Source: Pachypanchax playfairii (Eukaryota; Chordata; Actinopteri; Cyprinodontiformes; Aplocheilidae). Taken from it: a stretch of 64,000 nucleotides of DNA. This document shows, in pieces, positions 1 through 11,458 of the stretch (position 1 is the first letter of the stretch; each line of letters begins with the position of its first letter). The notes below the pieces were generated by a model. That model was not told where the DNA came from and ran no database searches. It worked only from the letters and a program-made list of their open reading frames with translations. Location of the stretch: the NCBI GenBank assembly GCA_006937955.1, contig SSNP01000080.1, forward strand, positions 788,597 to 852,596. The letters are read 5' to 3'. The translations under genes were made by a program, and so were the position numbers.

Positions 1-171
1 CTTCCTCTCTGAAGGAAAAGATTTAAGGCAGGAAGTTTAATACTCTGCTAGTTAATAACGAGTTAAACATGTGGGCAACAGTGCTGAAGGGGTCAGCTGT
101 TCTTTAGATAGACATTTAAAATGAAGCTGGAGCTTATTTTGGGGTGACTTTTCAAATCTGATTTAAAAATT

Positions 172-867
172 ATGGAAACAATGAATGATTCAATGAAGCA
201 GCAAAAATACATGAAACTTGTGGGGATGGGACTTCGCACCCAAGCGTCCCCGACACAGAATGCTTTTTATGTTATTCTGGTGGCTCTGGGGACTGTTGGT
301 AATGCCATTGTGATCGGAGTCATTGGGAAGAGTGTGATACTGGAGCGTGGAGGGGGACACAACTCGGACATCATTATTGTGAACCTGGCCCTGTCGAATC
401 TGATGGTGTCTCTGACAAGGAACTCACTGCTTATCATCTCAGACTTCGGGTTCAAGGTGAGACACCTTTGAAATGATGAATAAAATGTGGGTTTTCTTTC
501 ATGGTTTTGGTCCACAATGACATAAAACTTGTTAGGTAAGAAGCTTTCCTTTCCAAACATGAGCTCGTTGAAGTGAAAGTCTGTGTACTCATGTGTTTTA
601 TAGCTTTACTCATCCAAAGGGTGGTGTCAGTTCCTCATGGGGATCTGGGTGTGGCTGCGATCGGTCAACTCATGGTCAACCTTTTTCCTCAGTGCTTTCC
701 ATTTCCACACTCTAAAACGTGTAGCTCCTTCTGCTGGACACCTTCAGGGTCCATGGGGTGCTCATAAAACCCTGCAGCTGAGTCTGAGTATCATCTGGCT
801 CATCAACCTCATTTACTCCATCCCTGCATACATCTTTTCCACTAACGGCAATGAAAACACCACAGAG
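172..867 (+). CDS. Duplicated 5' half (exons 1-2) of the ora4-like receptor gene
   Basis: Exon 1 is 172-456 (95 codons) and exon 2 is 604-867 (88 codons); donors are GTGAGA and GTGAGT, the acceptor is TTTTATAG, and both introns are phase 0. The exons encode TM1 (VGNAIVIG), TM2 (NLALSNLMVS), TM3 (starting GWCQFLMGIW) and TM4 of a V1R-like seven-helix receptor. No stop or frameshift is present. Nothing resembling exons 3-4 lies between here and the full gene copy at 3777. Either these are alternative first exons that splice to the shared exons 3-4 at 6299 and 6692, or they are a truncated, dead copy. The sequence alone cannot decide. They differ from the downstream copy by a 2-codon in-frame indel and about nine residues. 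Confidence 0.75.
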
Positions 868-904
868 GTGAGTGAAACCAGTGCTTTAGAGCCCTAACTG
901 TTTA

Positions 905-1110
905 TACAGCAGCTGTGGCTCAGGCAGGCGGGCGGGTCGTCCAGTAATTGTAAGGTCACTGGTTCGAATCCCCACTTTGCCTGGAGAAAAAGATTGCCTG
1001 GTCGTTGTATCCTTGGGCAAGACACTTAAACCACCTTGTTTGGTGGTGGTCGAAGGCATCTGGCCTCTGTCAGTGTGTGTCCCAGGACAGCTGTAGGTAC
1101 AACGTACAAC
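905..1110 (+). mobile_element. tRNA-derived SINE, copy in duplication unit 1
   Basis: The segment has a box A-like stretch (TGTGGCTCAGGCAGG) and a box B-like stretch (GGTTCGAATCC at about 961), followed by the 'tccttgggcaagacactt' body typical of teleost tRNA-headed SINEs. The related copy at 4503 occupies the same site after exon 2, so the insertion predates the duplication. The family name is not assigned. Confidence 0.7.
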
Positions 1111-1387
1111 GCTATAAGCTACTATGCTACTAAGATGGGCAGGACGTAAACAGTGCGTGTGAACAGGTAGCCGCAGTCACATGAGTTAAGTCTGTTCCAG
1201 TGTCCTTGTAAGCAAGACATCTCCTCTACCAAGGCAAAGCCTTGGTAAGCAAGGTTCCTTGACATTGAGAAACACCCATAGTTTGAGTTAGTATTCTACC
1301 ACCATTATTCCTTAGCATTTTGGTGCAGATCCTGTTTATTGAACATAAATTATTCATATGGTGAGAAATCAAAATTTGAGGCTAAGC

Positions 1388-1531
1388 CATACCATACCAT
1401 ACCATGCCATGCCATGCCATGCCATGCCATGCCATGCCATGCCATGCCATGCCATACCATGCCATGCCATGCCATACCATACCATACCATACCATACCAT
1501 ACCATACCATACCATACCATACCATACCATA
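1388..1531. repeat. CCATA/CCATG pentanucleotide microsatellite
   Basis: About 29 tandem 5-bp units, switching from CCATA to CCATG and back to CCATA. A shorter pure CCATA version sits at the equivalent place in duplication unit 2 (5524-5576). Apparent ORFs across it are artefacts of the repeat. Confidence 0.95.
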
Positions 1532-2170
1532 ATCTATCATGTCATCAAGTTTCATAACTCTACATGAATATGGTGGGCGGGGCTTCCTTAATTGGTGGTG
1601 CTGTTTAGCCATTTTTTTCTGCCCCTTCCTGACACCTTTAAAATACATTCATTTTCACATTCCCTTGGGTGGTGGTGGGGGGTACAGTAAAATCCAGGAC
1701 TTTTCAGATATGTTCAAATCCCAAAATTTTTATGGATGGAAGAAGAAAGAACAACAAGAAGAAAAGTAAACAGAGAAAAAACAACAGGCCTTTGCACCCC
1801 CTTGGTGCTCAGGCCTAATAATAGACCTGTCTGAGGTGTGATGTTACCTCTTGCCCAGCAACTCCTGGAGCCCCCCTACCCCCACCCCACCCCCCAGGAC
1901 CTTGTAAAGGAACAACCAGATACAGAAATTGAATGAATGAGTAATTGAATGAATTACAGTTCATAATAAGATCTAACAATAGTGATCTACTGGATTGAGA
2001 TCAGGTGACTGCAGAGGTCACTGGGTTTCAGTGAAAGAAACCAGAACAGATATTTTTGAAGTACCAGCCAACAACCACACCATGTTTAAAGTGATTAAAA
2101 TCCCATTTCTTCATCTTTCTGGACAAAAAAATAAAGGTTTCCACAAGCATCTAGTTTTGACCTTTGACCT

Positions 2171-3605
2171 TGTTCATAGAGATTCATCCTGATTCTGTGA
2201 TTCTTCTGATGATATTATTCACTGTAGTTAATGGAGCTTCAAAGTCTTTACAAGTTTACCTTGAGGAACATTTTCCTTAAATTGTTTCAGAAATTTTAGA
2301 CACAGTTTGTTGCAGATTGGTGAACCTGTGTCCATCTTTGCATCTGACATGCTCTGCCTCTCTAAATACTCTTTTTATAACCAGTCATGTTTCATATTTC
2401 CACAGTTCCCCCTTATTTTAACTGGGGCTGTAATAAGAATTTTTTTTAAAAAAACCATCATTTTATAGTTTGTATAATTAACATATCCTTAGCTAAACAC
2501 ATCTTTAATTTTTAAAGTTCTTTTATGACTAAATCTTGTTTTTAATTGGTACTTTCAAAGCGCTACAGCACTGTTGAGAACTGAGATGGATATTTGTATG
2601 ACATGTATGGTTTTTGTTGGCTGTCCATTTCAGGTCCTGGGTGATGGTGGTCCCCAGAAACCTGAATGTGTCCACCATAGTTACAGTTGTGTTATGTATG
2701 GTAATGAGGGACAGAGGTGGAGGCTCCTCCTGAAGTCCACTGTTATCTACACAGTTTTTAGAGAGTTGAGCTCCAGATTGTTCAGGTTGCACCAGAGAAC
2801 AAGCTGTTCACTTCCTGTCTGTAAACAGACTCGGCTCCATCCTGGATGAGGCCGATGACCATCATGTCGTCTGCAAACTTTGGGACTTTAACAGATGGAT
2901 CAGTGGAGAATACATCCCTGGGGGGACAGGACACATCCCCGGGGGGCGCCAGTGCTGATGGTCGAGGCGTCATCAGCACTAGCGCCTATTGCCTATTGTT
3001 ATAAATATTACTGAGTACGTCCAAGAATAATTTAGATTTTATAATGTTTTTAGAACTTTTTGGCTCATGATTAATTATATTCAGATTTAATCAGAACACA
3101 AACTCTTCTTCACCCTTAATGATTCAATTCAGTTCAATCATACTTTATTAAATCCCAAGGGAAAATTACACAAGTGGCATTTATTTTTCTGAATCCACTT
3201 AGACGCATTGTTAGTTTCTAAATTGATTTTATATTCCTGTACTTTCCTTGTGGAAATTCCATTGATGTTTTCTTTTGTCTGACAGGAAGCTAAAAATTCA
3301 AGAATAAAGCTCTTAGATTTTTGTCAGACTATTGAAAATCAGTAGCATGTACGTACATGCACACCAACAATAAAGACTGTCACTTCCCTCAGGGTCGTGA
3401 TCCTAAGGAGTAAATCTGCAATGAGAGCATGTTTCGTTTAGGAAAGCTGATTAATCTCATGTGGTTTATTAACGGGTACATAAAGCTCCCAAAGGCTGAA
3501 AACATTGTGATGCTTTGTGACTTCTTGTTGCTCTAACAGAGGTTTATTTTTCAGATTGTACTGATAGGTCCATCGTTTAGCTGTGATGTCACGAGGGATT
3601 GTTGT
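2171..3605. other. Spacer between the two ora4 5' cassettes
   Basis: Apart from the LINE fragment, this AT-rich stretch shows a 16-bp perfect palindrome at 3345-3360 and the tail of a common teleost interspersed repeat near 3120-3175 ('atcatactttattaaatccc'). No receptor exons 3-4 and no other gene are visible. Confidence 0.6.
2500..2990 (-). mobile_element. LINE reverse-transcriptase fragment (L2/Rex1-like)
   Basis: Minus-strand translation shows an RT palm motif (FADDMMVIGLI, near 2870) followed by an EVNSLFSG-type stretch. After a frame shift it continues to a 'TVDTFRFLGTTI'-like block near 2650. Order and spacing fit the FADD/YADD and downstream domains of L2/Rex1-type non-LTR retrotransposons. 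It is short, frameshifted and lacks other domains, so it is a dead fragment. Confidence 0.65.
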
Positions 3606-3776
3606 CTTCCTCTCTGAAGGAAAAGATTTAAGGCAGGAAGTTTAATACTCTGCTAGTTAATAACAAGTTAAACACGTGGGCAACAGTGCTGAAGGGGTCA
3701 GCTGTTCTTTAGATAGACATTTAAAATGAAGATGGAGCTTATTTTGGGGTGACTTTTCAAATCTGATTTAAAAATT

Positions 3777-6700
3777 ATGGAAACAATGAATGATTCAATG
3801 GAGCAGCAAAAATACATGAAACTTGTGGGACTTCGCACCCAAGCGTCCCCGACACAGATTGCTCTTCACATTATTCTGGTGGCTCTGGGGACTGTTGGTA
3901 ATGCCACTGTGATCGGAGTCATTGGGAAGAGTGTGATACTGGAGCGTGGAGGGGGACACAACTCGGACATCATTATTGTGAACCTGGCCCTGTCAAATCT
4001 GATGGTGTCTCTGACGAGGAACTCACTGCTTATCATCTCAGACTTCGGGTTCAAGGTGAGACACCTTTGAAATGATGAATAAAATGTGGGATTTCTTTCA
4101 TGGTTTTGGTCCACAATGACATAAAACTTGTTAGGTAAGAAGCTTTCCTTTCCAAACATGAGCTCGTTGAAGTGAAAGTCTGTGTACTCATGTGTTTTAT
4201 AGCTTTACTCATCCAAAGGGTGGTGTCAGTTCCTCATGGGGATCTGGGTGTGGCTGCGATCGGTCAACTCATGGTCAACCTTTTTCCTCAGTGCTTTCCA
4301 TCTCTACGCTCTAAAACGTGTAGCTCCTTCTGCTGGACACCTTCAGGGTCCATGGGGTGCTCATAAAACCCTGCAGCTGAGTCTGAGTATCATCTGGCTC
4401 ATCAACCTCATTTACTCCATCCCTGCATACATCTTTTCCACTAACGGCAATGAAAACACCACAGAGGTGAGTGAAACCAGTGCTTTAGAGCCCTAACTGT
4501 TTATACAGCAGCTGTGGCTCAGGTAACTGGAAGGTCACTGATTTGAATCCCCGCTTCTCCCGTAGAAAAAGATTGCCTGGTTGTTGTATCCTTGGGCAAG
4601 ACACTTTACCCACCTTGTTTGTTTGGTGGTGGTCGGAGGTTCCGGCAGTGCTGGCGTCTGGCAGCCTCACCTCTGTCAGTATGTGTCCTAGGACAGCTGT
4701 AGCTACAACGTGTGTAGTTTATCACTACCAAATGTGTGGGTGAATGGGTGAATGTCTTACTGTAGAGCTTTGGGGGGTCATAGGACCTGAGTACATGCCA
4801 TTTATACTATGTTAGACTAATTCATTGACAGTTAACTGATCCTGATTGTTGGGGGTTTTGGTCAAGCAGACCAGAGTATAACCTCAAAGAGTAAAACATA
4901 ATACTTCCCAATTGTAAGTGGGCGAGTCTAAACTTATCACAAAATGTCAATATTTACTTTTGTTCAGGACACCATTGTAATCATCCATGTGCATTTTGAT
5001 TCACATGTGAGAAATCTTTAAGAAGTTATAAAGAGTTGTTTTTTTTGGTTTGATGGTGAAGTTTGAGGTTAAGCCACACCCACACAGTAAAACCTTTGGA
5101 AACTCTTTATATAATTTTTGACCACCCATGCCTAAAGACTATACTGACTAATTTTTGAGAGAATATGTTTAAATATCTAGGGAGGAGTTAAAATGTGACC
5201 TATGCAATGTTTCAAAATTATCAGTTTTTCCAATATGGCTAACTTCTTGTGGTATTAAGGTTATGGGTCCAAGAGACTTTTTGTAGGTCCTGAAAGGATA
5301 CATGTGTGTACCAAATTTCATAATTGTATGTGACTGCAGTGGACAAGGCTGTACATTGAATGCGCCATGAGGGGAAGCTAGCCACGCCCCCCAGATTTTT
5401 CTACTCAGATTATTCAGTCCTAATTCACCCTAGGAAGTTGTGTACCAATCCAATGCAGATTCTGTAATTTGCAGGAAATTTAGTGTTTCTTTGCAAAAGT
5501 AAAATTCAGCGCCCTTGGGCGGGATACCATACCATACCATACCATACCATACCATACCATACCATACCATACCATTTACCTGATCAACCAGGCCCTCACG
5601 TCTTTGACAGAATACTTTCCTTTTTTTTTTTTTGAAGTACCAGCCAACAACCACACCATGTTCAAAATGATTACAATCCCATTTCTTCATCTTTCTGGAG
5701 AACTTTAGCAAGTAAGCAGGTACATTTTCCCGGGTGAGGTTGAATATTCACATGTTCCTCAGTTTAGTGAAACCCTGAAGGATTTTCACAATCAAATGCA
5801 TGTCTGTGTGCCGAGGCTGGAACCCAGGAGAACCGGAGTACCATCTCCTGGTGCAAAAAGGTATTTCTCATCACTCCACCGGAGAGGAAAGAGAGAACAA
5901 AAAGAATAAAGGTTTCCTCAAGCATCTAGTTTTGACCTTATTTCATTGTTTTTCTACATGAAAGGTTAAAGACAACAAGACTTTGTTCAGGCTTTAAATT
6001 ATTAATAATCTGAATGGTGTTTTGATTTTTCTTCATTTTAGTGACATAGTTTATGAATTATGTCTTACAATTATAAGTAAATTACAAAAAAACATGATAA
6101 ATCATGTTGATACTATATATACGGTATAACAAATGTACAATTTTGGACGTTAATGCCCATTTGTTATGTTTTCTAAAAATTTATTTTGTTTTGCCAAGTC
6201 CTTGAACAAAGAACGTACTTCTTCAATACTACTAAAACCACCAAATAAATATATCAATAAAAATCCTATTTCTCACTCCTTCCTCCTTCTTTTCTCAGAC
6301 CCTGATGCTGGTGTCCAGCACAACGCGCCCCCTGCTGGGCTGTGTGTGGAACTTTCCCTCCAATTACACAGGCCTGGCCTTTGCAACCACATCCATGGCA
6401 ATACATGAAATATTTCCTATTGTCTTGATGCTCATCACCAACATGACATCCCTCTACACACTCTACACTCATGGCAGGTTGAGAAGTTCCTCCCAAGATG
6501 CACCTGTAATAAAGCGAGTTCCTGCTGAGAGGCGGGCAGCCAAGGTGAGAAAAATAAGGTGATAAATAACTTAAAGTAAAAAACAAACCCTGATATGTGT
6601 CAATAGAAAGATTTGAAATGCTGAAATAATGAAAGTCCTTTTATTTCAGGTTTAGAAAACAGAAATTGTTATTTTTTTGTGGGTTTTTCAGGTGATTCTC

Positions 6701-6904
6701 GCTCTTGTGATGCTCTTCATTGTATCCTGGGGAACCAGCATTATTTCTGTCAACTATTTTAACTACAACCGAGGTTCTTCAGCCGACTTTCTCCTGGTCA
6801 TCAATCGCTTTGCCAACATTATCTTCATCGCCATGACTCCTGTTGTTTTGGCATTCGGACACCGGCGGCTACGTTCTTGTATGAAGTCCATACTCACATA
6901 CTGA
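3777..6904 (+). CDS. ora4: V1R-like olfactory receptor, ora4-like, four exons
   Basis: Exons: 3777-4055, 4203-4466, 6299-6544 and 6692-6904, all joined in phase 0 with GT-AG borders, giving 333 residues. Seven hydrophobic helices are spread over the exons: TM1-2 in exon 1, TM3-4 in exon 2, TM5 in exon 3 (HEIFPIVLMLITN), and TM6-7 in exon 4 (VMLFIVSWGTSI; MTPVVLAFGH). It aligns along its length with the minus-strand neighbour (GWC at the start of TM3, RPLLGC(V/I)W, YFNYNRG versus YYNYNRG). ora-family receptors are the fish relatives of mammalian vomeronasal type 1 receptors and act in olfactory sensory neurons. In teleosts, ora3 and ora4 are an adjacent pair and the ora genes that contain introns. 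The many-exon member is called ora4 here by that structure. The ligand is not deducible. Confidence 0.75.
4503..4765 (+). mobile_element. tRNA-derived SINE, copy in duplication unit 2
   Basis: Same element and site as 905-1110, with box A (GTGGCTCAGG), a degraded box B (GATTTGAATCC) and the 'ccttgggcaagacacttt' body. It keeps a roughly 20-bp segment (near 4640-4660) missing from copy 1, and lacks a GC-rich insert of about 17 bp that is present in copy 1. Confidence 0.7.
5524..5576. repeat. CCATA pentanucleotide microsatellite
   Basis: About ten perfect CCATA units, the shorter counterpart of the tract at 1388-1531. Confidence 0.95.
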
Positions 6905-7972
6905 CGGAGCTTCAGGGTGGAACAACAAGCTCCGCTGAAGAATTTTGATCTTAACCAAAGAAAATAATCCCAGTTATAAACTCAGATCCTCTTTCATTAT
7001 TTTTAAATACATTTGTGTTAAATAATTTCTGTTGCACAACCAAATGAGTTTCATTGACCGGCTTTTTTTTTCAGAAAACAATCTTCTCAAATTTTCAAAG
7101 CTGATTCATAAAATATAAATTATATTCCTCCAAAATATATAAAATGAATCAATAGCTCAGATCTTTTGAAGCAGATTAATGTATAAAGGCTTAAAACAAT
7201 AAATATTTTTCCTGTTGTAAACGGAGAAACAGAGATTAGAGCCGACTGGTCGGAAAAGTGATCTAATCTGCGTGGTGGTGGGTCAAAGTGGATCTTTAAA
7301 CAATTTAACTCACGCAAATGTAACTTTACAAGCTGCTGTCAATTTTGCATTATGATATTCATACAGGAAGTGGCTCCGTTTGCGCTGGAAGCACTACATT
7401 TTGCTGCTGCATCTGCTGTTCCAGGTAAATAACCGTGCAATGCAAAACTACAGTCGATGTAAAGGTTCATAAAATAACTTTTCCATGAACTGCAGTAACA
7501 TTTTGGAGACTGGAGTTGTTTTAAAATTAAAATAATCCACTTTGATCTTGGCATTATCTGGTCTAACAATCAGATTTTCAAATCAATCATGAATTTCTAT
7601 TTCACTAAAGTGAGATTGTTCAAGGAGCTATAAACAACAAGTTAGATATTAGTTATTCATAAGGTTTACAAAGAAAAAACACTTCAAAAGATCCAAAATG
7701 TTGGTTTGATTTCTAGTGACAAAACACAAGAAAAATAGTTAATATCTTAAAGCAACGTTATCAGCAAACTGTCCTCTCTTTGACTTATATAGATTAATAT
7801 ACAGATAAAGATCATTCAAAACTCCACAGCTGAGCTCAAAGAAGTACAGAATAATCCTGTCATCATGTTCTAACAACTTCAATACAGCTTCTTTCACTGA
7901 TGTGCATCAAAACGATTAAAATACAATATTTAAATCTAAAGATTTAGGTTTGATTGAACTTTTCCCCCATTT
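6905..7972. other. Intergenic region between convergent ora genes
   Basis: AT-rich sequence holding the 3' ends of both ora genes, with AATAAA-type hexamers on the plus strand (for example near 7198). No further gene is seen. Confidence 0.5.
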
Positions 7973-9111
7973 TTAAACCTTTATGTCTTTTTGAACAACA
8001 AAAATAACTGGTTTTCTCTCAGTCTTTGAGGATTTGAGTTCATTTTCAGTTCCTTCAGTAGAACACTGCAGAACTTTAGTCCACACTAGAATCATGCTCT
8101 TGATTTTCCTCCTCAGCTTCCCGTGTCCCAGAGCCACCACCAAGGGACTGAATCCCACGAACATGGAAGCAGAAAAATGGGCGACAGTCAGCAACTCTTC
8201 AGCATGGTGGCCTCTGTTATAGTTATAGTATGTTACTGCAGCAACCTGCAGAGTCCAGCTGACCACAAAGAGCGTCACCAGCGACATGATTACATGTGCT
8301 GCCTTACGTTCTGTTGACACGTGTTTGTCCAACTCACTGCGACTTTCTCCTGACTCTGCCCCAGAGGTAACAGCTCGGATGTGCTTGACCAGAGCGTGAA
8401 GAGTCACCAAGTTGGTAAAAACCATCAGCATGAGGGGCAGAATCTCGTTTAGTGCGAGTGAAGCGGAGGAGAAGGCGGAGCCTTGCTGGGTGGAGGGGAA
8501 CTCCCAGATGCAGCCTAACAGAGGCCGAATGGTGCAGCTTATCACCATCAGCTGCACCGTGGTGTTGCTGTAAACATGTGTGGTGTACACCAGCGCAGGG
8601 GTAGAGAAGGCTAAGTTCGCCCCCCACACCAGGCCCATCACAATCCAGACCCGTCGCCTCTCCCTCTGCAGCACAAGAGGTCCAAAGGTCACATGGTGTC
8701 TCCTCAGGGTGGTGCAGTGGAAGACACTGAGCGTTAGAGTCATCCAACAGCCCACAGCTCGCCACCACACCCACAGCAGCATGAAGACCCGACACCATCC
8801 AGGAGACAGAGACACATCCAAGCCAAGGTCCGATAAGAAAATCGGCACTGTACGGAAAAGTGATGTCAGCAGGTTGGCCAGAGACAGGTGCATTAAAATG
8901 GTATCAGAAGGAGGAAGTCTCCAAGATGAACTCTCCAGCGCAGACTGGAACACCTGAAACAAGGCAGACGGACTTAAATCCAACACAAAACATTCAGCTC
9001 ACTGTTCAGAATACGTTTCCTCACCACATAGATGACCAAGATGTTTCCCAGGATTCCAGAAAAAACCAAGAACCCAAATAAAATAGCATCTACAGTGAGA
9101 ACTTCTGACAT
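7973..9111 (-). CDS. ora3: V1R-like olfactory receptor, ora3-like, two exons
   Basis: Exon 1 is 9111-9025 (29 codons, starting MSEVLTVDAI and ending in TM1 with GNILVIYV). Exon 2 is 8953-7973 (326 residues plus stop). The donor is GTGAGG, the acceptor TTGTTTCAG, and the join is phase 0; the product is 355 residues. TM2 (HLSLANLLTS), TM3 (WCRVFMLLWVWWRAVG with LSVFHCTTL), TM5 (NEILPLMLMVFTN), TM6 (LVTLFVVSWTLQ) and TM7 (FVGFSPLVVALGH) are evident. The exon 2 ORF extends upstream of the splice acceptor to a false ATG at 8986. The true start is in exon 1, because only that supplies TM1. It lies tail-to-tail with the ora4-like gene, the arrangement expected of the teleost ora3/ora4 pair. A cytoplasmic tail of about 45 residues after TM7 is longer than that of its partner. 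Confidence 0.75.
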
Positions 9112-11200
9112 GGCAACATACTTTGTGAAGCTTATTCTGTTTTTCTTTGTAATAAGCGTGTACGTGAGTTTTAGAGGACTATGCTGCTCTCAGCTGTTGC
9201 TCTGCTTTATATGTGCACGTTCAAACAAATGAATAGATTATTCACACATGAGCAAATCTTTGCTGATCCAGATTTTGGTCAATTTAATCTAACAGGTCAG
9301 TATTTTCTGTGTTTTCTTCACATGACAGATTGTTAAAATTTCCTGTTTGCTCACGTCATCACTGTTAGCTCTATAGTATCAAACTGTCAAATATTCTGCA
9401 AGGAACGAATATCTGTTGATTTCTTTCTCTTTTTGTTTTGTTTTGCTTTTACAAACCACTGATCCAGACTAATCGATCATGCACACTCACTGATTACACA
9501 GATTTAACCAGTCAACCTGTTAACTTTTCCATGACACGTGAAGCTACACATGATGCATGATGGTCCCACAGATTCAGCATATTTAGATATTTAGATTTTT
9601 TTAACCAGCCTTTCATTCGTTCCCTTGATACTAATTATTTACCAGGTTTGCTAATTTGTCTCCTGGGAAAAAAACAATTACCGGTACATCATGGAATAAA
9701 CACAACTAAGATCTGCTTAAAGTAGAAATCAATGGAGCATTTTGAACTTATATCAACATTTAAATTCAAAATGTAGCATCATGTTTACATTTGAGAAGTT
9801 TTCATATTTCTGAATTTTACCCAAAATATTTAATAATTTAAAATGAAAGTCCCTGAAATAGATCTTGTAGAAGAGAAGCAGAGTTATACAGTTATTTTCT
9901 GCAAATACCTGCATCTAAATAATTCTATCCATTAATTTGAAGAAACTTTAACTAATTAGTCAGTCAGCTAACCTGAAAAGGGGACAGTTTATTTTATTTC
10001 TTTACAAATTTAGTATATTTTATTTAGTATATTATAAACTTCTGCATTGAACAGCTTCAGTTCAGAGAAAATTAGATTAGTTCTGACATGCAGATGAACA
10101 TAAAGACCAATCAGGACTGAGACTGTAGCAGATTTCAGCCATGTCAAACACTCCAGTCCCACATTTTTTTTAAAGTTTTGCATTAAATTATTTTTTACAT
10201 TGAATTATTTGGTTATTTTTAAATACAAATAAAAGCAGCAGTAGCAGCTAGCTGTAGCGTTTCCAGGGCAGTCTGGGGTTCTTGCTGCAGGAACATTATG
10301 TTTCTGAAGGAATCGTGTGTGATGTGAAATTCATGGTGGTTTAAAGATTTACAACCTAGAATTTGATTGGCTCGAGAGTTTTGAAACTGAAATCCTCTCT
10401 AGGCTTGTTAGTTTAGCAATCTGGTCAAAACTAGTGAATATTTATCCAAAGTCCATCCATTTATTTAACCAGGAAGATCTTGATTTAAAACATCTTGTTT
10501 AAAGTAGACCTGCCCGGGTCGAGAACCTGCAACTAAACCCCATAACAAAATACACAATTAGACCAAGACAAATAAAACTGTTTTAAAAATTCAATAATAA
10601 AAAAAACTATGTGAAAGGAGTGCATGTGATTGAGTCGCCTTCAAGGACTCATGTGGATTTAAAAGCACTCAGTGAAATGAAATGCGTCAGTTTCCAGAGT
10701 GCAACATATTGCAGGTAAAAATGTGTTGAATAAACAAAAGATCTTAGTTTAGTTTGGAGAAATGGGTCTGAAAGCATGTGATCTGAGATAAAAATGAAAA
10801 GTAGAGCAGATTCTGGATGGAACATTTATGAAGGAACCAACTGGGATGTTTTCAAATCTTCAAACATGAAGCTACATTTTGCCAGGAAATGGTTAAGAGA
10901 ACTTAATTCTAATCCTCTGGAGATCTGACAAGAATATGCTACAAAACAGCTTTTGATGTGAAAGTTGGCCAAATGCAGCCTAAAGGGAAAGTAGCTGATC
11001 AAATGAGACTGTTGGGAATAAAATAGAGGTCTCCTCAGCAGCTCCTCTCCAGGGTGACTTGTCAGGTATCTAAAGTTGTGTTCAGAGTGGGACGGTGACT
11101 CATTACCAACTGCTGATGACTACAAACACTTTGTGCGCGCACCCACGCTCCCTGGCACTCCGCGGCGCGCTCCGTGCACTCTCACAGCGGGCATCAAAGC
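9112..11200. other. AT-rich intergenic region
   Basis: No ORF with recognisable homology, RNA gene or clear repeat array was found. It includes the upstream flank of the ora3-like gene. Confidence 0.5.
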
Positions 11201-11458
11201 CTTTTTACGTCAGGACAGACAGGAAGAAGAAAGCAGATCTGATGGCTGGACAGTCGGGATCTCTGTCCTACAGAAACACGTAAGTGATTTAATCAATGTC
11301 CGTAAGGTGAGCCACGCTCATACAGCCGCATGATCAGGTGTTATTTCTGTTGCAGATAATAAAACGGATTTATCAGCGAGGAAGAGCTGATCTCATGGCA
11401 GACATCAGCCTGTCAGCTCATCGTCCCATCTGATCCACTGTGAGCGAAAACCACCGAG

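Larger units (their letters stand above)
1..2170. repeat. Tandem segmental duplication, copy 1 (carries ora4 exons 1-2)
   Basis: Bases from position 1 match bases from 3606 in the same order and orientation: promoter flank, exon 1, intron 1, exon 2, a SINE, a CCATA/CCATG pentanucleotide tract, and a terminal block ('gaagtaccagccaacaacca' at about 2058, again at about 5634). By eye, positions 1-900 are about 98% identical to 3606-4505. Beyond that, identity drops and indels appear. The left edge lies outside the window. The unit ends inside the intron after exon 2, so exons 3-4 were not copied. Confidence 0.85.
3606..5945. repeat. Tandem segmental duplication, copy 2
   Basis: Second unit of the duplication described at 1-2170. 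It carries the exon 1-2 pair that is directly upstream of exons 3-4. The right end is near 'aagcatctagttttgacctt' (about 5920-5940), matched at about 2145-2165. Confidence 0.8.

Noticed and set aside
1339..1648. ORFs such as MPCHAMPCH and GMVWYGMVWY
   Set aside because: They are translations of the CCATA/CCATG pentanucleotide tract, with no other protein features.
3345..3360. Perfect 16-bp palindrome GCATGTACGTACATGC
   Set aside because: A single occurrence with no partner or context. It shares GTACATGC with the minisatellite unit, which is probably coincidence.
8580..8957. Plus-strand 125-residue ORF antisense to the ora3-like gene
   Set aside because: It is a shadow of a strongly coding minus-strand exon, with no family features.
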